From DTDR01 sp964505415 (GTDB lineage: Bacteria > Hydrothermota > Tepidihabitantia > Tepidihabitantales > DTDR01): 64,000 bases of DNA. The stretch covers positions 1 through 64,000 of the forward strand of contig CAZDHW010000004.1 of the NCBI GenBank assembly GCA_964505415.1, given 5' to 3'. This document shows positions 8,934 through 18,215 of the stretch, in pieces (positions within the stretch are counted from its first letter, which is position 1; each line of letters opens with the position of its first letter). Position numbers and translations under genes: made by a program. The notes under the pieces were generated by a model, which worked only from the letters and a program-made list of their open reading frames with translations, was not told the DNA's origin and did no database searches.

Positions 8934-9321
8934 AGAATATTTTAATTATTTAAAAGCAATAATTAAAAATAGTTATTCTCCTTATTCCCATTTTAAAGTC
9001 GCTACCCTTTTGGTGACTAAGAATAATAAAGTTTATTCCGGTGTGAATATTGAAAATGTTTCTTTCTCTTTAACAATCTGTGCCGAAAGGGTGGCTATCT
9101 TTAAAGCGATAAGCGAAGGCGAAAAAGATTTTAAAATTTTATTTATTTATACTCCTACCCTAAATTTTACCTACCCTTGTGGTGCCTGTCTTCAGGTTTT
9201 AAAAGAGTTTAATAAAGATTTAGAGATAATTTTAATAAATAAAAAAGGAAAGATAAAAAAAGAAAGATTAAAGAACTTAATTAAAAATTTTAGCCCGCCC
9301 TCTTTAAAAAGAAAAGGTTGA
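8920..9321 (+). CDS. cdd: Cytidine deaminase
   Basis: The 133-residue enzyme has the zinc-site motifs of small tetrameric cytidine deaminases: CAE at 54-56 (C54 as zinc ligand, E56 as proton shuttle) and PCGAC with ligands C87 and C90. Substrate-binding NIENVSFS lies at 43-50. It converts cytidine and deoxycytidine to uridine forms in pyrimidine salvage. The start overlaps the DUF72 gene by 14 bases, so the two are co-expressed. The last codons lie inside the terminator hairpin. Confidence 0.95.
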   Translation: MKKFKEYFNYLKAIIKNSYSPYSHFKVATLLVTKNNKVYSGVNIENVSFSLTICAERVAIFKAISEGEKDFKILFIYTPTLNFTYPCGACLQVLKEFNKDLEIILINKKGKIKKERLKNLIKNFSPPSLKRKG

Positions 9322-9330
9322 GGGCGGGCT
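9292..9330. terminator. Strong bidirectional terminator
   Basis: A perfect 11-bp inverted repeat, AGCCCGCCCTC at 9292-9302 and its complement at 9320-9330, encloses a 17-base A/G/T loop. T-rich DNA follows on the plus strand, and the minus-strand side is also A/T-rich. It separates the convergent cdd and Kelch genes and is by far the clearest terminator in the window. Confidence 0.9.
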
Positions 9331-9340
9331 TCCTTTTATT

Positions 9341-11542
9341 TTATTTAGTGATTATTAGTTTGTAATTCTTCTTTTCTTTTTCGTTTAAGAATTTGATAAA
9401 GTAGATGCCAGCTTTTAAATCCTTTTTTATATTTTTATTTTCTTTATCTTTAATGAAAAATTTCTTTATTAATTGGCCATTGAGGTTATAAATCTCACAA
9501 AGTCCTTCGCCAGTCGGTAAGTTATAGAGGGTCTTTTTAATATAGTGGTATTTTTCTTCCGCAATATTTAAATATGGTGGATAATAAAAGATGATAGAGA
9601 CTGAATCATCAACAATATGATGTGGTGGTTGACCATTATAAAGATATTGATGATACCAACGGTTTGCACCGTATCTTCCTTGGATACCTACGGTGCTTGA
9701 GTTTAATGTTCCGGTCATCGTAAGATAACTGTATCTGATTACTGAATTACGATAAAGAATTATTTCAAAAGTTTCTAATTCGTTAGGAGCATTATACCTG
9801 GGAACATTTACCCAAGCAAAGACAACAAAGTTTCCATTTGGGTCATTATATTGATAAACTGTACCCGTTGTCCTTAAATCTAAATCATCCCACCAACCAG
9901 CAATATGATTTCTAATTGTTGTTGGAAATTGGGTATTGGAGAAACTAGTTGAGGCGGAATCAGATAAAAAGCCATTGGTACACACATACAAATTGGTCAA
10001 ATTCTGGTCATAGTATCTAAAAGTAAAAGGTAAAGTTACTTGGACATAGCCATCATCAGCATTAGGATACCAGCCGGTTAGTGGTGTTCCGGAAGTTGGG
10101 TCAATCCAAATAAAAGAAACAGTATCACCTTCTTCTTGAGTTGATTCATAGATATAACCAAAACCATCTGGGTCACTACCAGTTCTTGCCACTACCCTTG
10201 TTCTGATTGTATCGTTAGCCGGATTTTCATCCTCAGGTAAATAAGTATAAACGGTAAATTTATATATTTTTCCAGCAGTTGGGATAATTCTACCAAATTC
10301 AATTGCTAATGTCTCTCGAACAGCCAAGGTGATAGTAGTATCTTTTTGGATTAAAAGGGTATCACCAATAGAATCGTAAACTAAACAAGTAGTTGTGAAA
10401 GTTTCTGGATTAAGACCAAAATTTTTAACAACACCAATAAAAGGTGTTTCCCGATTTGGTGGAGTTCTTAAAGCGGGGGATACTCTAACAATACCAACAT
10501 CGTGGTTATATTGTCTTAAATCTAAGCCTTCGTGGACATTTGTATAAGCACTACCAGTATAACCACCGGCAACATAAAGAATTCCTTGGGGGTCAACAGC
10601 AATTCCATAAACATTGGAAACTGCTGTTGGTTTATTTGCCCATTGTGACCAAGTATTTGTTCTTGGATTATAAGAACGGGTTTCCGCAAGCACTCCAGTT
10701 GAACCATTTCCACCCACTAAGAAAAGTTCGTCACCATAAACACCACAAATTGTCCGATATCTTATTTCTCCCGGGCAAGAAGGACCGGTTGTCCAGGTAA
10801 TCTGGGTTGGATTTTCTGGATTAATTGTGCCAATAAGGGTAATATTGGTTGCGCCAGCTGATTGATAGCCAGTAGAGACAACAATGGTATCGCCGATAAT
10901 TCCTGCTCCCGGTGTTCCCATTGGTTGGGGCATCGGTGTGCAGGTTGACCAACTGTTAGTGAACGGATTATAAAGATAAACTGAAGAAATTGGTGGCGAA
11001 TTGGTGTGCCAATTTCCACCACCAATAACATAGATTAAAGAATCTCGCCAAACACCGATACCAAAATCATGGTTACCAATAGGCATCGGAGCACCTGTGG
11101 ACCAGCTATCATTTGCTGGGTCGTAGATTTCCACCACATTCAAACCGGTACCAAAAGTTTGGCAACCACCAATTACATAGATTTTTCCCGTTTTTCCTAC
11201 ATAGGCAGCCCGACCGATTGCTCGAGCAGTAGGCATTGGTGCCTTTTCTTGCCAAGCATTAGTTCTCACATCATATTCCAATGTGATATTTTGAGCTGCA
11301 CCACCGGGAACCTGAAAACCACCAAAGGAATACCATTTTTTTTCACCATTTACCACGCAGAAAGCGGTCATTTGATGGGCACGGGTAGTTGGTAAAGAGG
11401 CAAAAGTGAGCCATTCATTATAATCGGTAAAAGGCTTTTTGATCTCTTTTAAATTGGTGAAGGGAGCATAATCAGGATTTAAATGATAAGAAAAAAGGAA
11501 AATAGGTATAAAGAAAAAAATCATAAAGATTTTTTTTAGCAT
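9341..11542 (-). CDS. Large secreted Kelch-repeat protein with C-terminal sorting-like tail
   Basis: The roughly 733-residue protein starts with a signal peptide (MLKKIFMIFFFIPIFLFS). The first half holds about five Kelch blades, seen as IYVIGG..., YDPANDSWSTGAPMP and similar pairs. A CARDB-like adhesive domain (VRVSPALRTPPN.., then ENPANDTIRT) follows, then an all-beta domain with VTLPFTFRYYDQ and YVCTNGFLS, then a type IX-like tail (EIYNLNGQLIKKF..., LKAGIYFIKF). I chose the ATG at 11542 because the in-frame GTG at 11548 lies within the AGGAGGTG ribosome site. The protein is likely surface-exposed and adhesive or sugar-binding. Confidence 0.85.
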   Translation of the reverse strand: MLKKIFMIFFFIPIFLFSYHLNPDYAPFTNLKEIKKPFTDYNEWLTFASLPTTRAHQMTAFCVVNGEKKWYSFGGFQVPGGAAQNITLEYDVRTNAWQEKAPMPTARAIGRAAYVGKTGKIYVIGGCQTFGTGLNVVEIYDPANDSWSTGAPMPIGNHDFGIGVWRDSLIYVIGGGNWHTNSPPISSVYLYNPFTNSWSTCTPMPQPMGTPGAGIIGDTIVVSTGYQSAGATNITLIGTINPENPTQITWTTGPSCPGEIRYRTICGVYGDELFLVGGNGSTGVLAETRSYNPRTNTWSQWANKPTAVSNVYGIAVDPQGILYVAGGYTGSAYTNVHEGLDLRQYNHDVGIVRVSPALRTPPNRETPFIGVVKNFGLNPETFTTTCLVYDSIGDTLLIQKDTTITLAVRETLAIEFGRIIPTAGKIYKFTVYTYLPEDENPANDTIRTRVVARTGSDPDGFGYIYESTQEEGDTVSFIWIDPTSGTPLTGWYPNADDGYVQVTLPFTFRYYDQNLTNLYVCTNGFLSDSASTSFSNTQFPTTIRNHIAGWWDDLDLRTTGTVYQYNDPNGNFVVFAWVNVPRYNAPNELETFEIILYRNSVIRYSYLTMTGTLNSSTVGIQGRYGANRWYHQYLYNGQPPHHIVDDSVSIIFYYPPYLNIAEEKYHYIKKTLYNLPTGEGLCEIYNLNGQLIKKFFIKDKENKNIKKDLKAGIYFIKFLNEKEKKNYKLIITK

Positions 11543-11573
11543 ATTCACCTCCTTATTAATTTATTGTGAAATT

Positions 11574-11601
11574 ATTTTAAAAATAAATTTGAAAAAGTCA
11601 A
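11574..11601 (-). promoter_or_regulatory. Promoter of the Kelch gene
   Basis: On the minus strand TTGACT (11596-11601) and TAAAAT (11574-11579) are 16 bases apart. A leader of about 25 bases with AGGAGG follows. It diverges from the wzz promoter. Confidence 0.7.
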
Positions 11602-11612
11602 TAATAAAGATA

Positions 11613-11641
11613 TTGATTTTTTAAATATATTTTATTAAAAT
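11613..11641 (+). promoter_or_regulatory. Promoter of the polysaccharide operon (leaderless)
   Basis: TTGATT (11613-11618) and TAAAAT (11636-11641) are 17 bases apart, and only nine bases separate the -10 box from the ATG at 11651. No Shine-Dalgarno site fits in between. Confidence 0.65.
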
Positions 11642-11650
11642 AATCCAACC

Positions 11651-12808
11651 ATGAATTATCTTTTAATTTTATTTAAAGGTAGAAAATTTATTTTTGGGAA
11701 TGTTATAATAATAACCCTTTTTTCACTATTTTTGTCATTTGTTTTACCAAAGAAATATAAAGCGATTGGTCAAATTTTACCACCACCCGATGAACCTACT
11801 ATTTATAGCCTTTCCCAAGTTTTACCCGGTGCTTCATCAACCCAAAGATTAATGTTACGTAGTTGGAATATTAGTGATATTTTGATAGCTATTTTAAAAA
11901 GTCGAACAATTAAAGAATATGTTCTTAATAATACCCAATTTCCAAAGTTTTATAAATTTAAAAAAACAGAAGATGCTTTAAATTTTTTAGAAAAAATAAC
12001 CAAAATTACCCAAAGTGAAGAGATGGTTATAAAAATCTCGGTAGAAGTGAAAAATAAAAATTTGGCGGCTGAGATGGTAAATGCTTATATTGCTGCTTTG
12101 GATAATTTTCTAAAAGAGTCAATGATGAGTCGGGGGAAATATTTAAGGATATTTTTAGAAAGTCAGTTAAAGAAAGTAGAAAACGAATTAGCCATAGCCC
12201 GGGAGTCATTAAAAGTTTTTCAAGAAAGACATAAATTACCCGAATTGGAAGAAGGCATTAAATCGGTATTGGATGCTTATGCCCAACTAAAATCCCAATT
12301 GATAGTAAAAGAGGCTGAGCTGGAGATGATAAAGGATATTTCTTCACCTAATAATCCTTATTATCAAGATTTATTGGCAGAGGTAAAAAAATTTCGGGAA
12401 AAATTAGGCGAAATAGAGAAAGGTGGTGGTTTAGGTGGTTTTGGACCCGGTTTTGGAACACCCTTTAAAAAATTGCCAGCGGTTGCTAGTGAGTATATAA
12501 AAAGATATCAAGAATGGAAGTTAAAAAGCGAAATCTTGCTTTTATTACAACAACAGTATGAACAAGCAAAACTAACCGAAGCTAAAGATACACCAACAAT
12601 TACCATATTAGATTATGCCAAAATCCCCGAACGTCCTTCTTTTCCTAAAAAGAAAATATTTGTTATTAGTGGCTTTTTCTTTTCGCTTATTTTTAGTATT
12701 TTAATTTTATTTACTAAAGAATATCTAAATTCCCGTCCTGAGATTGCCAATTTTCTTAAAGAGGCAATAGCTACTTTAAAAAAAGACTTTTCTTTTAAAA
12801 AGCATTAA
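11651..12808 (+). CDS. Wzz-type polysaccharide chain-length regulator
   Basis: The 385-residue inner-membrane protein has a Wzz/PCP layout: N-terminal TM segment (about 14-33), a large periplasmic region with a coiled coil (about 150-260), and a C-terminal TM segment (about 335-355) preceded by the proline-rich IPERPSFPKKK. A glycine-rich insert (GGGLGGFGPGFG) near residue 265 is unusual. It should control how long the polymer made by the Wzy-like protein grows. No tyrosine-kinase domain is attached. It opens the polysaccharide operon and its stop overlaps the next ATG (TAATG). Confidence 0.85.
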   Translation: MNYLLILFKGRKFIFGNVIIITLFSLFLSFVLPKKYKAIGQILPPPDEPTIYSLSQVLPGASSTQRLMLRSWNISDILIAILKSRTIKEYVLNNTQFPKFYKFKKTEDALNFLEKITKITQSEEMVIKISVEVKNKNLAAEMVNAYIAALDNFLKESMMSRGKYLRIFLESQLKKVENELAIARESLKVFQERHKLPELEEGIKSVLDAYAQLKSQLIVKEAELEMIKDISSPNNPYYQDLLAEVKKFREKLGEIEKGGGLGGFGPGFGTPFKKLPAVASEYIKRYQEWKLKSEILLLLQQQYEQAKLTEAKDTPTITILDYAKIPERPSFPKKKIFVISGFFFSLIFSILILFTKEYLNSRPEIANFLKEAIATLKKDFSFKKH

Positions 12809-13953
12809 TGAAAAACCCGAAAATTTTGTTTGCTTTTGGCACTCGTCCCGAAGCAATAAAATTGGCGCCGATTATTCAAGAAATAAAAAAAGAAAAAAAT
12901 CAAAAGATTTTTAAAAGTTATATTTGTATTACTGCCCAACATCGAGAAATATTGGATGAAGTTTTAAGATTATTTAAAATTCCTATTGATTATGATCTTG
13001 ATATTATGGAAGATAATCAGACACCATGGTTAGTAAACGAAAAAATTTTCAAGAAGTTCCTACCTTGTTTAGAAAAAATAAAACCTGATTTGGTAGTGGT
13101 TCAAGGTGATACTACTTCGGCTTTTGCTTGTGCTTTGTTAGCTTTTTATCAAAAAATTAAAATTGCCCATGTGGAAGCGGGGTTGCGAACCGAAGATAAA
13201 TATCAGCCTTATCCCGAAGAGATAAATCGCCGGCTAATTTCTCCTTTGGCTGATATCAATTTCGCTCCTACTAAGATTGCTGAAAGAAATTTATTAAAGG
13301 AAAATGTGAAAAAAGAGACAATTTTTGTCACCGGTAACACTATTGTTGATGCCCTTTATCAAATTAAAAAAGAATTTAAAATTAAAAATCATTCTAAAAA
13401 AGAGAAGAGAATTCTTTTGACTATTCACCGTCGGGAAAATTGGGGAAGGCCATTAGAAGAAGTGTGTTTAGCAGTAAAAAAAATAGTTGAGATTTTCCCT
13501 TTTCTCACATTTGATATTCCGGTTCATCCCAATCCTAATGTGAAAGAAATAGTTTATAAAAATTTGAAAAATATCCCGCAGATAAATCTTTTACCACCTT
13601 TACCTTATTTTCAATTATTAAAATTGATGAGTAAAAGTTATCTTATTCTTACTGATTCGGGTGGAATTTGTGAAGAAGCCCCTAGTTTCAATGTACCGGT
13701 GCTTATTTTAAGAAATAAAACTGAAAGAAAAGAAGCAATAATAAGGGGAACAGCTAAATTAGTAGGCACTTCTTATGAAAAAATAATAAAAAATGTTAGC
13801 CAATTGATAAGGAACAATAAAGAATATAAAAAAATGATAAAAAAGAGAAATCCTTTTGGCGATGGAAAAGCTGCCAAAAGGATTGTGGAATATTTAAAAT
13901 TTTATTATGGCTACCGAGATAAAAAACCAGAACCTTTTATTAACGGAAATTAA
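12808..13953 (+). CDS. wecB: UDP-N-acetylglucosamine 2-epimerase (non-hydrolysing)
   Basis: The 381-residue enzyme has the GT-B-fold epimerase motifs: FGTRPEAIKLAP at the N-terminus, VVQGDTTSAFA, HVEAGLRT, YPEEINRR, TIHRREN, and the C-terminal TDSGGICEEAP nucleotide site. It interconverts UDP-GlcNAc and UDP-ManNAc in the cytoplasm, supplying an activated sugar for the surrounding polysaccharide locus. No partner dehydrogenase for ManNAcA is visible nearby, so ManNAc itself may be used. Length and motifs are normal. It overlaps the wzz stop by one base. Confidence 0.95.
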   Translation: MKNPKILFAFGTRPEAIKLAPIIQEIKKEKNQKIFKSYICITAQHREILDEVLRLFKIPIDYDLDIMEDNQTPWLVNEKIFKKFLPCLEKIKPDLVVVQGDTTSAFACALLAFYQKIKIAHVEAGLRTEDKYQPYPEEINRRLISPLADINFAPTKIAERNLLKENVKKETIFVTGNTIVDALYQIKKEFKIKNHSKKEKRILLTIHRRENWGRPLEEVCLAVKKIVEIFPFLTFDIPVHPNPNVKEIVYKNLKNIPQINLLPPLPYFQLLKLMSKSYLILTDSGGICEEAPSFNVPVLILRNKTERKEAIIRGTAKLVGTSYEKIIKNVSQLIRNNKEYKKMIKKRNPFGDGKAAKRIVEYLKFYYGYRDKKPEPFINGN

Positions 13954-15286
13954 TTTTAATAAAATTTTATTTTTCTTTTTTCTAATTTTTCAGGCCCTTG
14001 CCTTAATAATTTGTTTTCAATATGATTTGATTTATTCTTTACCAATAATTTCCATTTTTTTAATTTTGCTTTTTTTTATTTTAGGTCAAAATCGTTTAAA
14101 AATTCTTTTGATTTTTACTATCTTATTGGCTTCCATTTTACCAAGGCCAACTTCGCGGAAATTATTTTTTTTAAGGTTAGAAGAAATTCCCTTTATTTTG
14201 CTTCTTTTTTTAACCATTCTGGCATTTGAAAGAAAAGAGAGGTATCATTTGAAGACAAAAAGTGATTACTTATTGTTAAGCTTTCTTTTATTAACTTTTT
14301 TTTCTTTATTTTACGGAATTCTTCTGGGTAATCCGATTTTCCGAGCTTTTGATGATTTTTTGATTCTTTTTTATTATGCCTTTTATTTTTTGGTATTAAT
14401 TTATTTTCAAGAAGAAAAATGGCAAAAGATTTTGGTTATTACGATTATTGTTGTTTCTGTTTTAGTCTCTCTGGAATATGTTCTTCCCTTTCTGCTTACT
14501 TTTCAAATTAAAAGATATGCTACTGATCAGCAGCATCTTTTTAACCTTGGTTATCCTTTATTATTTTCTTACATTCTTCTTGGCAAAAAAACAAAATATA
14601 AAATATTGGCTTTCCTTTCTTTAATTTTAATGACCTTGGCAGTCATAATTTCGCTTACCCGGGCTTTATGGTTTTCCATTCCTTTTTCTCTTTTTATAAT
14701 TTTTTTTATCTATCTTTGGAAAGAGAAAAAAAAGCCAATGACAAAAATCTTTTTTATTCTTTCAGTAATTTTTCTATATTTTTTGATTTTTAACTTTTTA
14801 TTTAAAAAAGAAGGTTTTCAAAAATTTTTGGCAGTGCGGGGGATTTCTCAAAGGGCCACAAGAATAAGTCGAGATCTTTCGCTTATTGAAAGGTTACTTT
14901 CTGCTCAATATATTCTTAAAAAATTTAAGCAAAATCCTATTTTAGGGATCGGTTTTGGCGATGTTCATCCGACAGTTATTCCTTGGAAAAAGAAATTGGA
15001 ATTTTCCTGGATGGATTGTTTATTCTTAAACCTTTTATGGAAAATGGGTGTTACTGGTTTAATAATATTTCTTTTAATCTATTGTTTTTTCTTTAAAAAT
15101 ATTTTTAAGGTAATAAAATTGCCTAAGGATAATTTTCAATATTGGTTTAGCATAGGGGTTTTATCCTCTTTTGTTTCTTTATTATTAATAAGTATTACTT
15201 CCGGAGTTTTATTAATTTATCGTTTTAATTTTGTTTGGGCTTCATTGCTTGCTCTTTTTAATTTATGGTCACAACAAACCTCTTAA
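13907..15286 (+). CDS. Wzy/O-antigen-ligase-like polymerase
   Basis: The 459-residue protein has about 11-12 hydrophobic segments and the Wzy_C-type signature KQNPILGIGFGDVHP in a large loop near residue 345. It belongs to the O-antigen polymerase/ligase superfamily, which joins undecaprenyl-linked repeat units or transfers chains to lipid A in the periplasm. The ATG overlaps wecB by 47 bases. That is long for this genome, so a later start is possible, although no better ATG is nearby. Its position after wzz and wecB and near the Wzx-type flippase supports polymerase over ligase. Confidence 0.75.
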   Translation: MATEIKNQNLLLTEINFNKILFFFFLIFQALALIICFQYDLIYSLPIISIFLILLFFILGQNRLKILLIFTILLASILPRPTSRKLFFLRLEEIPFILLLFLTILAFERKERYHLKTKSDYLLLSFLLLTFFSLFYGILLGNPIFRAFDDFLILFYYAFYFLVLIYFQEEKWQKILVITIIVVSVLVSLEYVLPFLLTFQIKRYATDQQHLFNLGYPLLFSYILLGKKTKYKILAFLSLILMTLAVIISLTRALWFSIPFSLFIIFFIYLWKEKKKPMTKIFFILSVIFLYFLIFNFLFKKEGFQKFLAVRGISQRATRISRDLSLIERLLSAQYILKKFKQNPILGIGFGDVHPTVIPWKKKLEFSWMDCLFLNLLWKMGVTGLIIFLLIYCFFFKNIFKVIKLPKDNFQYWFSIGVLSSFVSLLLISITSGVLLIYRFNFVWASLLALFNLWSQQTS

Positions 15287-17124
15287 TAATTTTAAGCTTA
15301 TTTTTTCCCGGCCTCTTTTTACTTTTTTTAAAAAAAGTAGAAGAAGATTTTCTATTAAAATTTATTTTAATAATAAGTTTCTCTTTTAGTTATTGGATAA
15401 TTACTTTTTGGCTTCTTTATTTTTCTATTTTTAAATATTGGCTATTAATAAGTATAATCTCTTCAATCTTTTTGGCTTTATTTCTTTTTTATAAAAATAA
15501 AAAATTAAAAATTGAAATAGATCATATTTTATTTTTCTTTTTTATAATTTTCGGTTTTTTCCGTTTTATTCCGATGTTTTTAAATGAAGCCGCTCCCGGG
15601 GGAGATATCACAATGCATACTTATAATACTCTTTTAATTACTATCTGGCAAAAAATACCCGAAGATTATCAACCGATTTTTAATATGAAGGGTTTTGGAG
15701 CCCAGCCGCAAGGGTTTAGTATTCTTTCAGCAATATTTTCTTTTTTAGGCAAGATACCTCCTTATAAAGCAACCTTTTTTCTTTCTTGTTTTACTTATTT
15801 TTTACTTCTTGGCGGATTTTATGCTTTACTACGGACTCGGTTTGATAGCCAAGTTGCTTTTTTAACAGCTAGTATCATTACCTTTTTTTGCCGGGGGCAC
15901 CAGAATTTCTATTTATGGGGAGGTACACCGACGATTCTGGCTTTCTTTTTTTCTCTGCTCAGCTATTATTTTTTCATCAAAGAAATCGAAAACCCCACCT
16001 TATCTTTTTTTAGAATTTTTCTTTTAGCCTTTTTAATTTCTGCGGGATTTTTAACCCATTTTATTCCAATGGCAGTTTTTATTTTAATATTGATTGTTAT
16101 TACTTTATATAAATTAATTACTATTGCTAACAAAAGAAATTTAGTAGTTAAAATTATTTTTACGGGGATATTAATTTTTATTTTTTCTTTACCTTATTTT
16201 ATAGTATTTAAAAAGGTTAATACTTCGGAAAAAGAATGGCAAGTAATTTTTGATTGGAATGTTTATTTATGGAAATATGAGTTTCTTTCTCAATTTATTC
16301 CTCACAAATTAAAATTTCTTTGGGTATTTATAAAAATAATTTATACGACGGGAATATTGCCATTTATTTTAGCATTGATGGGAATGATTTCCTTAATAAA
16401 AAAGAAAAAATTCTACGAAGAAATTTTTCTTTCTTTTTTCACAATAATTACAATTCTTTGCTTTAATCTTTTTTGGAAAATAAAATTGACACAGATTTTT
16501 TATCCTGAAAGAACTTCCTTATATTTTTTGTTTCCTTTTGGGCTGCTTATTGGCGAATTTCTTTCTCAATTAAATCAAAGAAGTTTTAAGAAATATTTGT
16601 TGTATTTTTGTTTATTTCTTTTTTTCAATTTAGCTATTCTTTCTCCATTTTTATCAAAGAAGGGAGAAAAAACTTTTTTAAAAAAAATTATTAGAAGCCT
16701 TTTAGCCGAAGAGTTTTATAAATATCTTTTTGTGAAAGATAATTATTCGCTTACTAAAAATGATTTAGAAGCTTTTCTTTGGATAAAAAATAACTGTCCT
16801 GATGGCATAATTCTGACAAATTATTCTGATGGTGGAGTATGGCTGCCAGCAATTTTAGGAAGACCGAGCTATTTAGCTCATATCGTTTTTAATCTTTTTG
16901 ATGAATATGAAAAATTTATTAAAAATACTCCTGTTGAAGAATTTAAATATCTTTATATCGGTTCAAAAAATGTGGGGGAAAATATATTTTTTACTAAAAA
17001 GATTTTAGAAAAAGAAAATAAAAAAGTAGAAAAAATATATGAAAAAGGCGGAGTTTCTATTTATAAAATAAAAGAACCTTCTTATTTCTTGGAAAGAATC
17101 TTTCTTCATCGTCTTCCTAATTGA
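15265..17124 (+). CDS. Polytopic membrane protein, GT-C glycosyltransferase-like
   Basis: The 619-residue protein has about 13 TM segments and a soluble C-terminal domain (about 500-619). The first large loop carries AAPGGDITMHTYN, whose acidic residue sits where GT-C enzymes keep their catalytic Asp. The C-terminal part (LEAFLWIKNNCPDGIILTN...) resembles the ends of DUF6541/PMT-like proteins. It may move a sugar from a polyprenyl carrier in the periplasm. The family assignment is tentative. It overlaps the Wzy-like gene by 22 bases and meets the opposite-strand glycosyltransferase tail to tail with a 19-base overlap. Confidence 0.6.
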   Translation: MVTTNLLIILSLFFPGLFLLFLKKVEEDFLLKFILIISFSFSYWIITFWLLYFSIFKYWLLISIISSIFLALFLFYKNKKLKIEIDHILFFFFIIFGFFRFIPMFLNEAAPGGDITMHTYNTLLITIWQKIPEDYQPIFNMKGFGAQPQGFSILSAIFSFLGKIPPYKATFFLSCFTYFLLLGGFYALLRTRFDSQVAFLTASIITFFCRGHQNFYLWGGTPTILAFFFSLLSYYFFIKEIENPTLSFFRIFLLAFLISAGFLTHFIPMAVFILILIVITLYKLITIANKRNLVVKIIFTGILIFIFSLPYFIVFKKVNTSEKEWQVIFDWNVYLWKYEFLSQFIPHKLKFLWVFIKIIYTTGILPFILALMGMISLIKKKKFYEEIFLSFFTIITILCFNLFWKIKLTQIFYPERTSLYFLFPFGLLIGEFLSQLNQRSFKKYLLYFCLFLFFNLAILSPFLSKKGEKTFLKKIIRSLLAEEFYKYLFVKDNYSLTKNDLEAFLWIKNNCPDGIILTNYSDGGVWLPAILGRPSYLAHIVFNLFDEYEKFIKNTPVEEFKYLYIGSKNVGENIFFTKKILEKENKKVEKIYEKGGVSIYKIKEPSYFLERIFLHRLPN

Positions 17125-18215
17125 TGCATAATATTTAAAATCTTTTCAGCCGATTTTTTAAAAGAGAAGATTTTGGCTCGCTCTTTACTTTTTTCGGAAA
17201 GTTCCTTTTGTAAAGAAGGAGAAGCGATTATATTTTTAATTTGGTTAGCTAATTCTTCTTCATCATAAGGAGAAAAATACAAAACTGCATCACCGCCTAC
17301 TTCTGGCAAGCTAGAGGTATTAGAGGTGATTACCGGTATACCGCAACTCATTGCTTCTAATACCGGTAAGCCAAAGCCTTCGTATAAAGAGGGGTAGACA
17401 AATAAAGTAGCAGCATTATAAAAATAGCATAAGTCTTCGTCTGATACTGAGAAAAAGAAAATAACCCTTCTTTCTAAATTTAATTTTTTTACCAATTGAA
17501 AGATTTCCTTATTTTTCCATCCTTTTTGCCCAATAATTATCAATAAAAAATCTTCTTTAATGTTTTTAAAAGCTTTTATTAAAAGAGAGTAATTTTTTCT
17601 TGGCTGGATTGCCCCCACACTTAAAATAAAATCTTTTTCTATTCCATATTTTTCTTTTATCTTTTTTTTAGCAAAATCTTTATCTAAAGGTCGAAAAATT
17701 TCTTCCGCTCCTTCGTAAACGACACTTATTTTTTGAGGAGATATTCCCAAAGTGATTAAACTTTGGCGCACAAAATTTGAAGGGGTTAAAATATGAGTAG
17801 CTAAGCGGATTGCTTTAAAAAATAATGTCCGGATAATTAAAAAAGAACGAAAAGGAAGTGTTCGATAGATATAATAGAAGGATAAATCGTGGACCGTTAA
17901 TAATGTGGGAATTTTTTTGGCTAATCTGAAAGGCAGAATATGGTTTTGCCCCCAAAAGATCTCAATTTTATCTTGGAATAGATATTTCTCTCCTTCTAAT
18001 TGAAACCAAAAGGAGCCCAAATTTTTTGTTAAATTTTTCCCTAATCTTAGGGTAAGATTTTCGCTTTTAGGTAAAAAAGAAGGTTTTTTGGGGGAATAGA
18101 GAAAAAACACATCTTCTTTAGCCGTGTTTATTAAATTTATTAAAATATTTTTAAGATACCGAAAAATACCTGCTTGAGGGAAACGAAAAATGCTACCATC
18201 AATGCCAATTTTCAT
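17106..18215 (-). CDS. GT4-family glycosyltransferase
   Basis: The 369-residue GT-B enzyme has an N-terminal acceptor domain starting MKIGIDGSIFR and a C-terminal nucleotide-sugar domain. LSVGAIQPRKN lies near residue 205 and the retaining E-x7-E motif EGFGLPVLEAMSCG near 285. Such enzymes add sugars, often mannose, to lipid-linked precursors on the cytoplasmic membrane face. The donor cannot be inferred. It is the last gene of a minus-strand trio (wzx, GT, GT), overlaps its upstream partner by 17 bases, and overlaps the convergent gene at its 3' end. Confidence 0.88.
   Translation of the reverse strand: MKIGIDGSIFRFPQAGIFRYLKNILINLINTAKEDVFFLYSPKKPSFLPKSENLTLRLGKNLTKNLGSFWFQLEGEKYLFQDKIEIFWGQNHILPFRLAKKIPTLLTVHDLSFYYIYRTLPFRSFLIIRTLFFKAIRLATHILTPSNFVRQSLITLGISPQKISVVYEGAEEIFRPLDKDFAKKKIKEKYGIEKDFILSVGAIQPRKNYSLLIKAFKNIKEDFLLIIIGQKGWKNKEIFQLVKKLNLERRVIFFFSVSDEDLCYFYNAATLFVYPSLYEGFGLPVLEAMSCGIPVITSNTSSLPEVGGDAVLYFSPYDEEELANQIKNIIASPSLQKELSEKSKERAKIFSFKKSAEKILNIMHQLGRR

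Noticed and set aside
10762..11031. Several open frames of 60-110 codons within the Kelch gene on both strands
   Set aside because: They lie in other frames of a clear coding sequence and have repetitive low-complexity translations.
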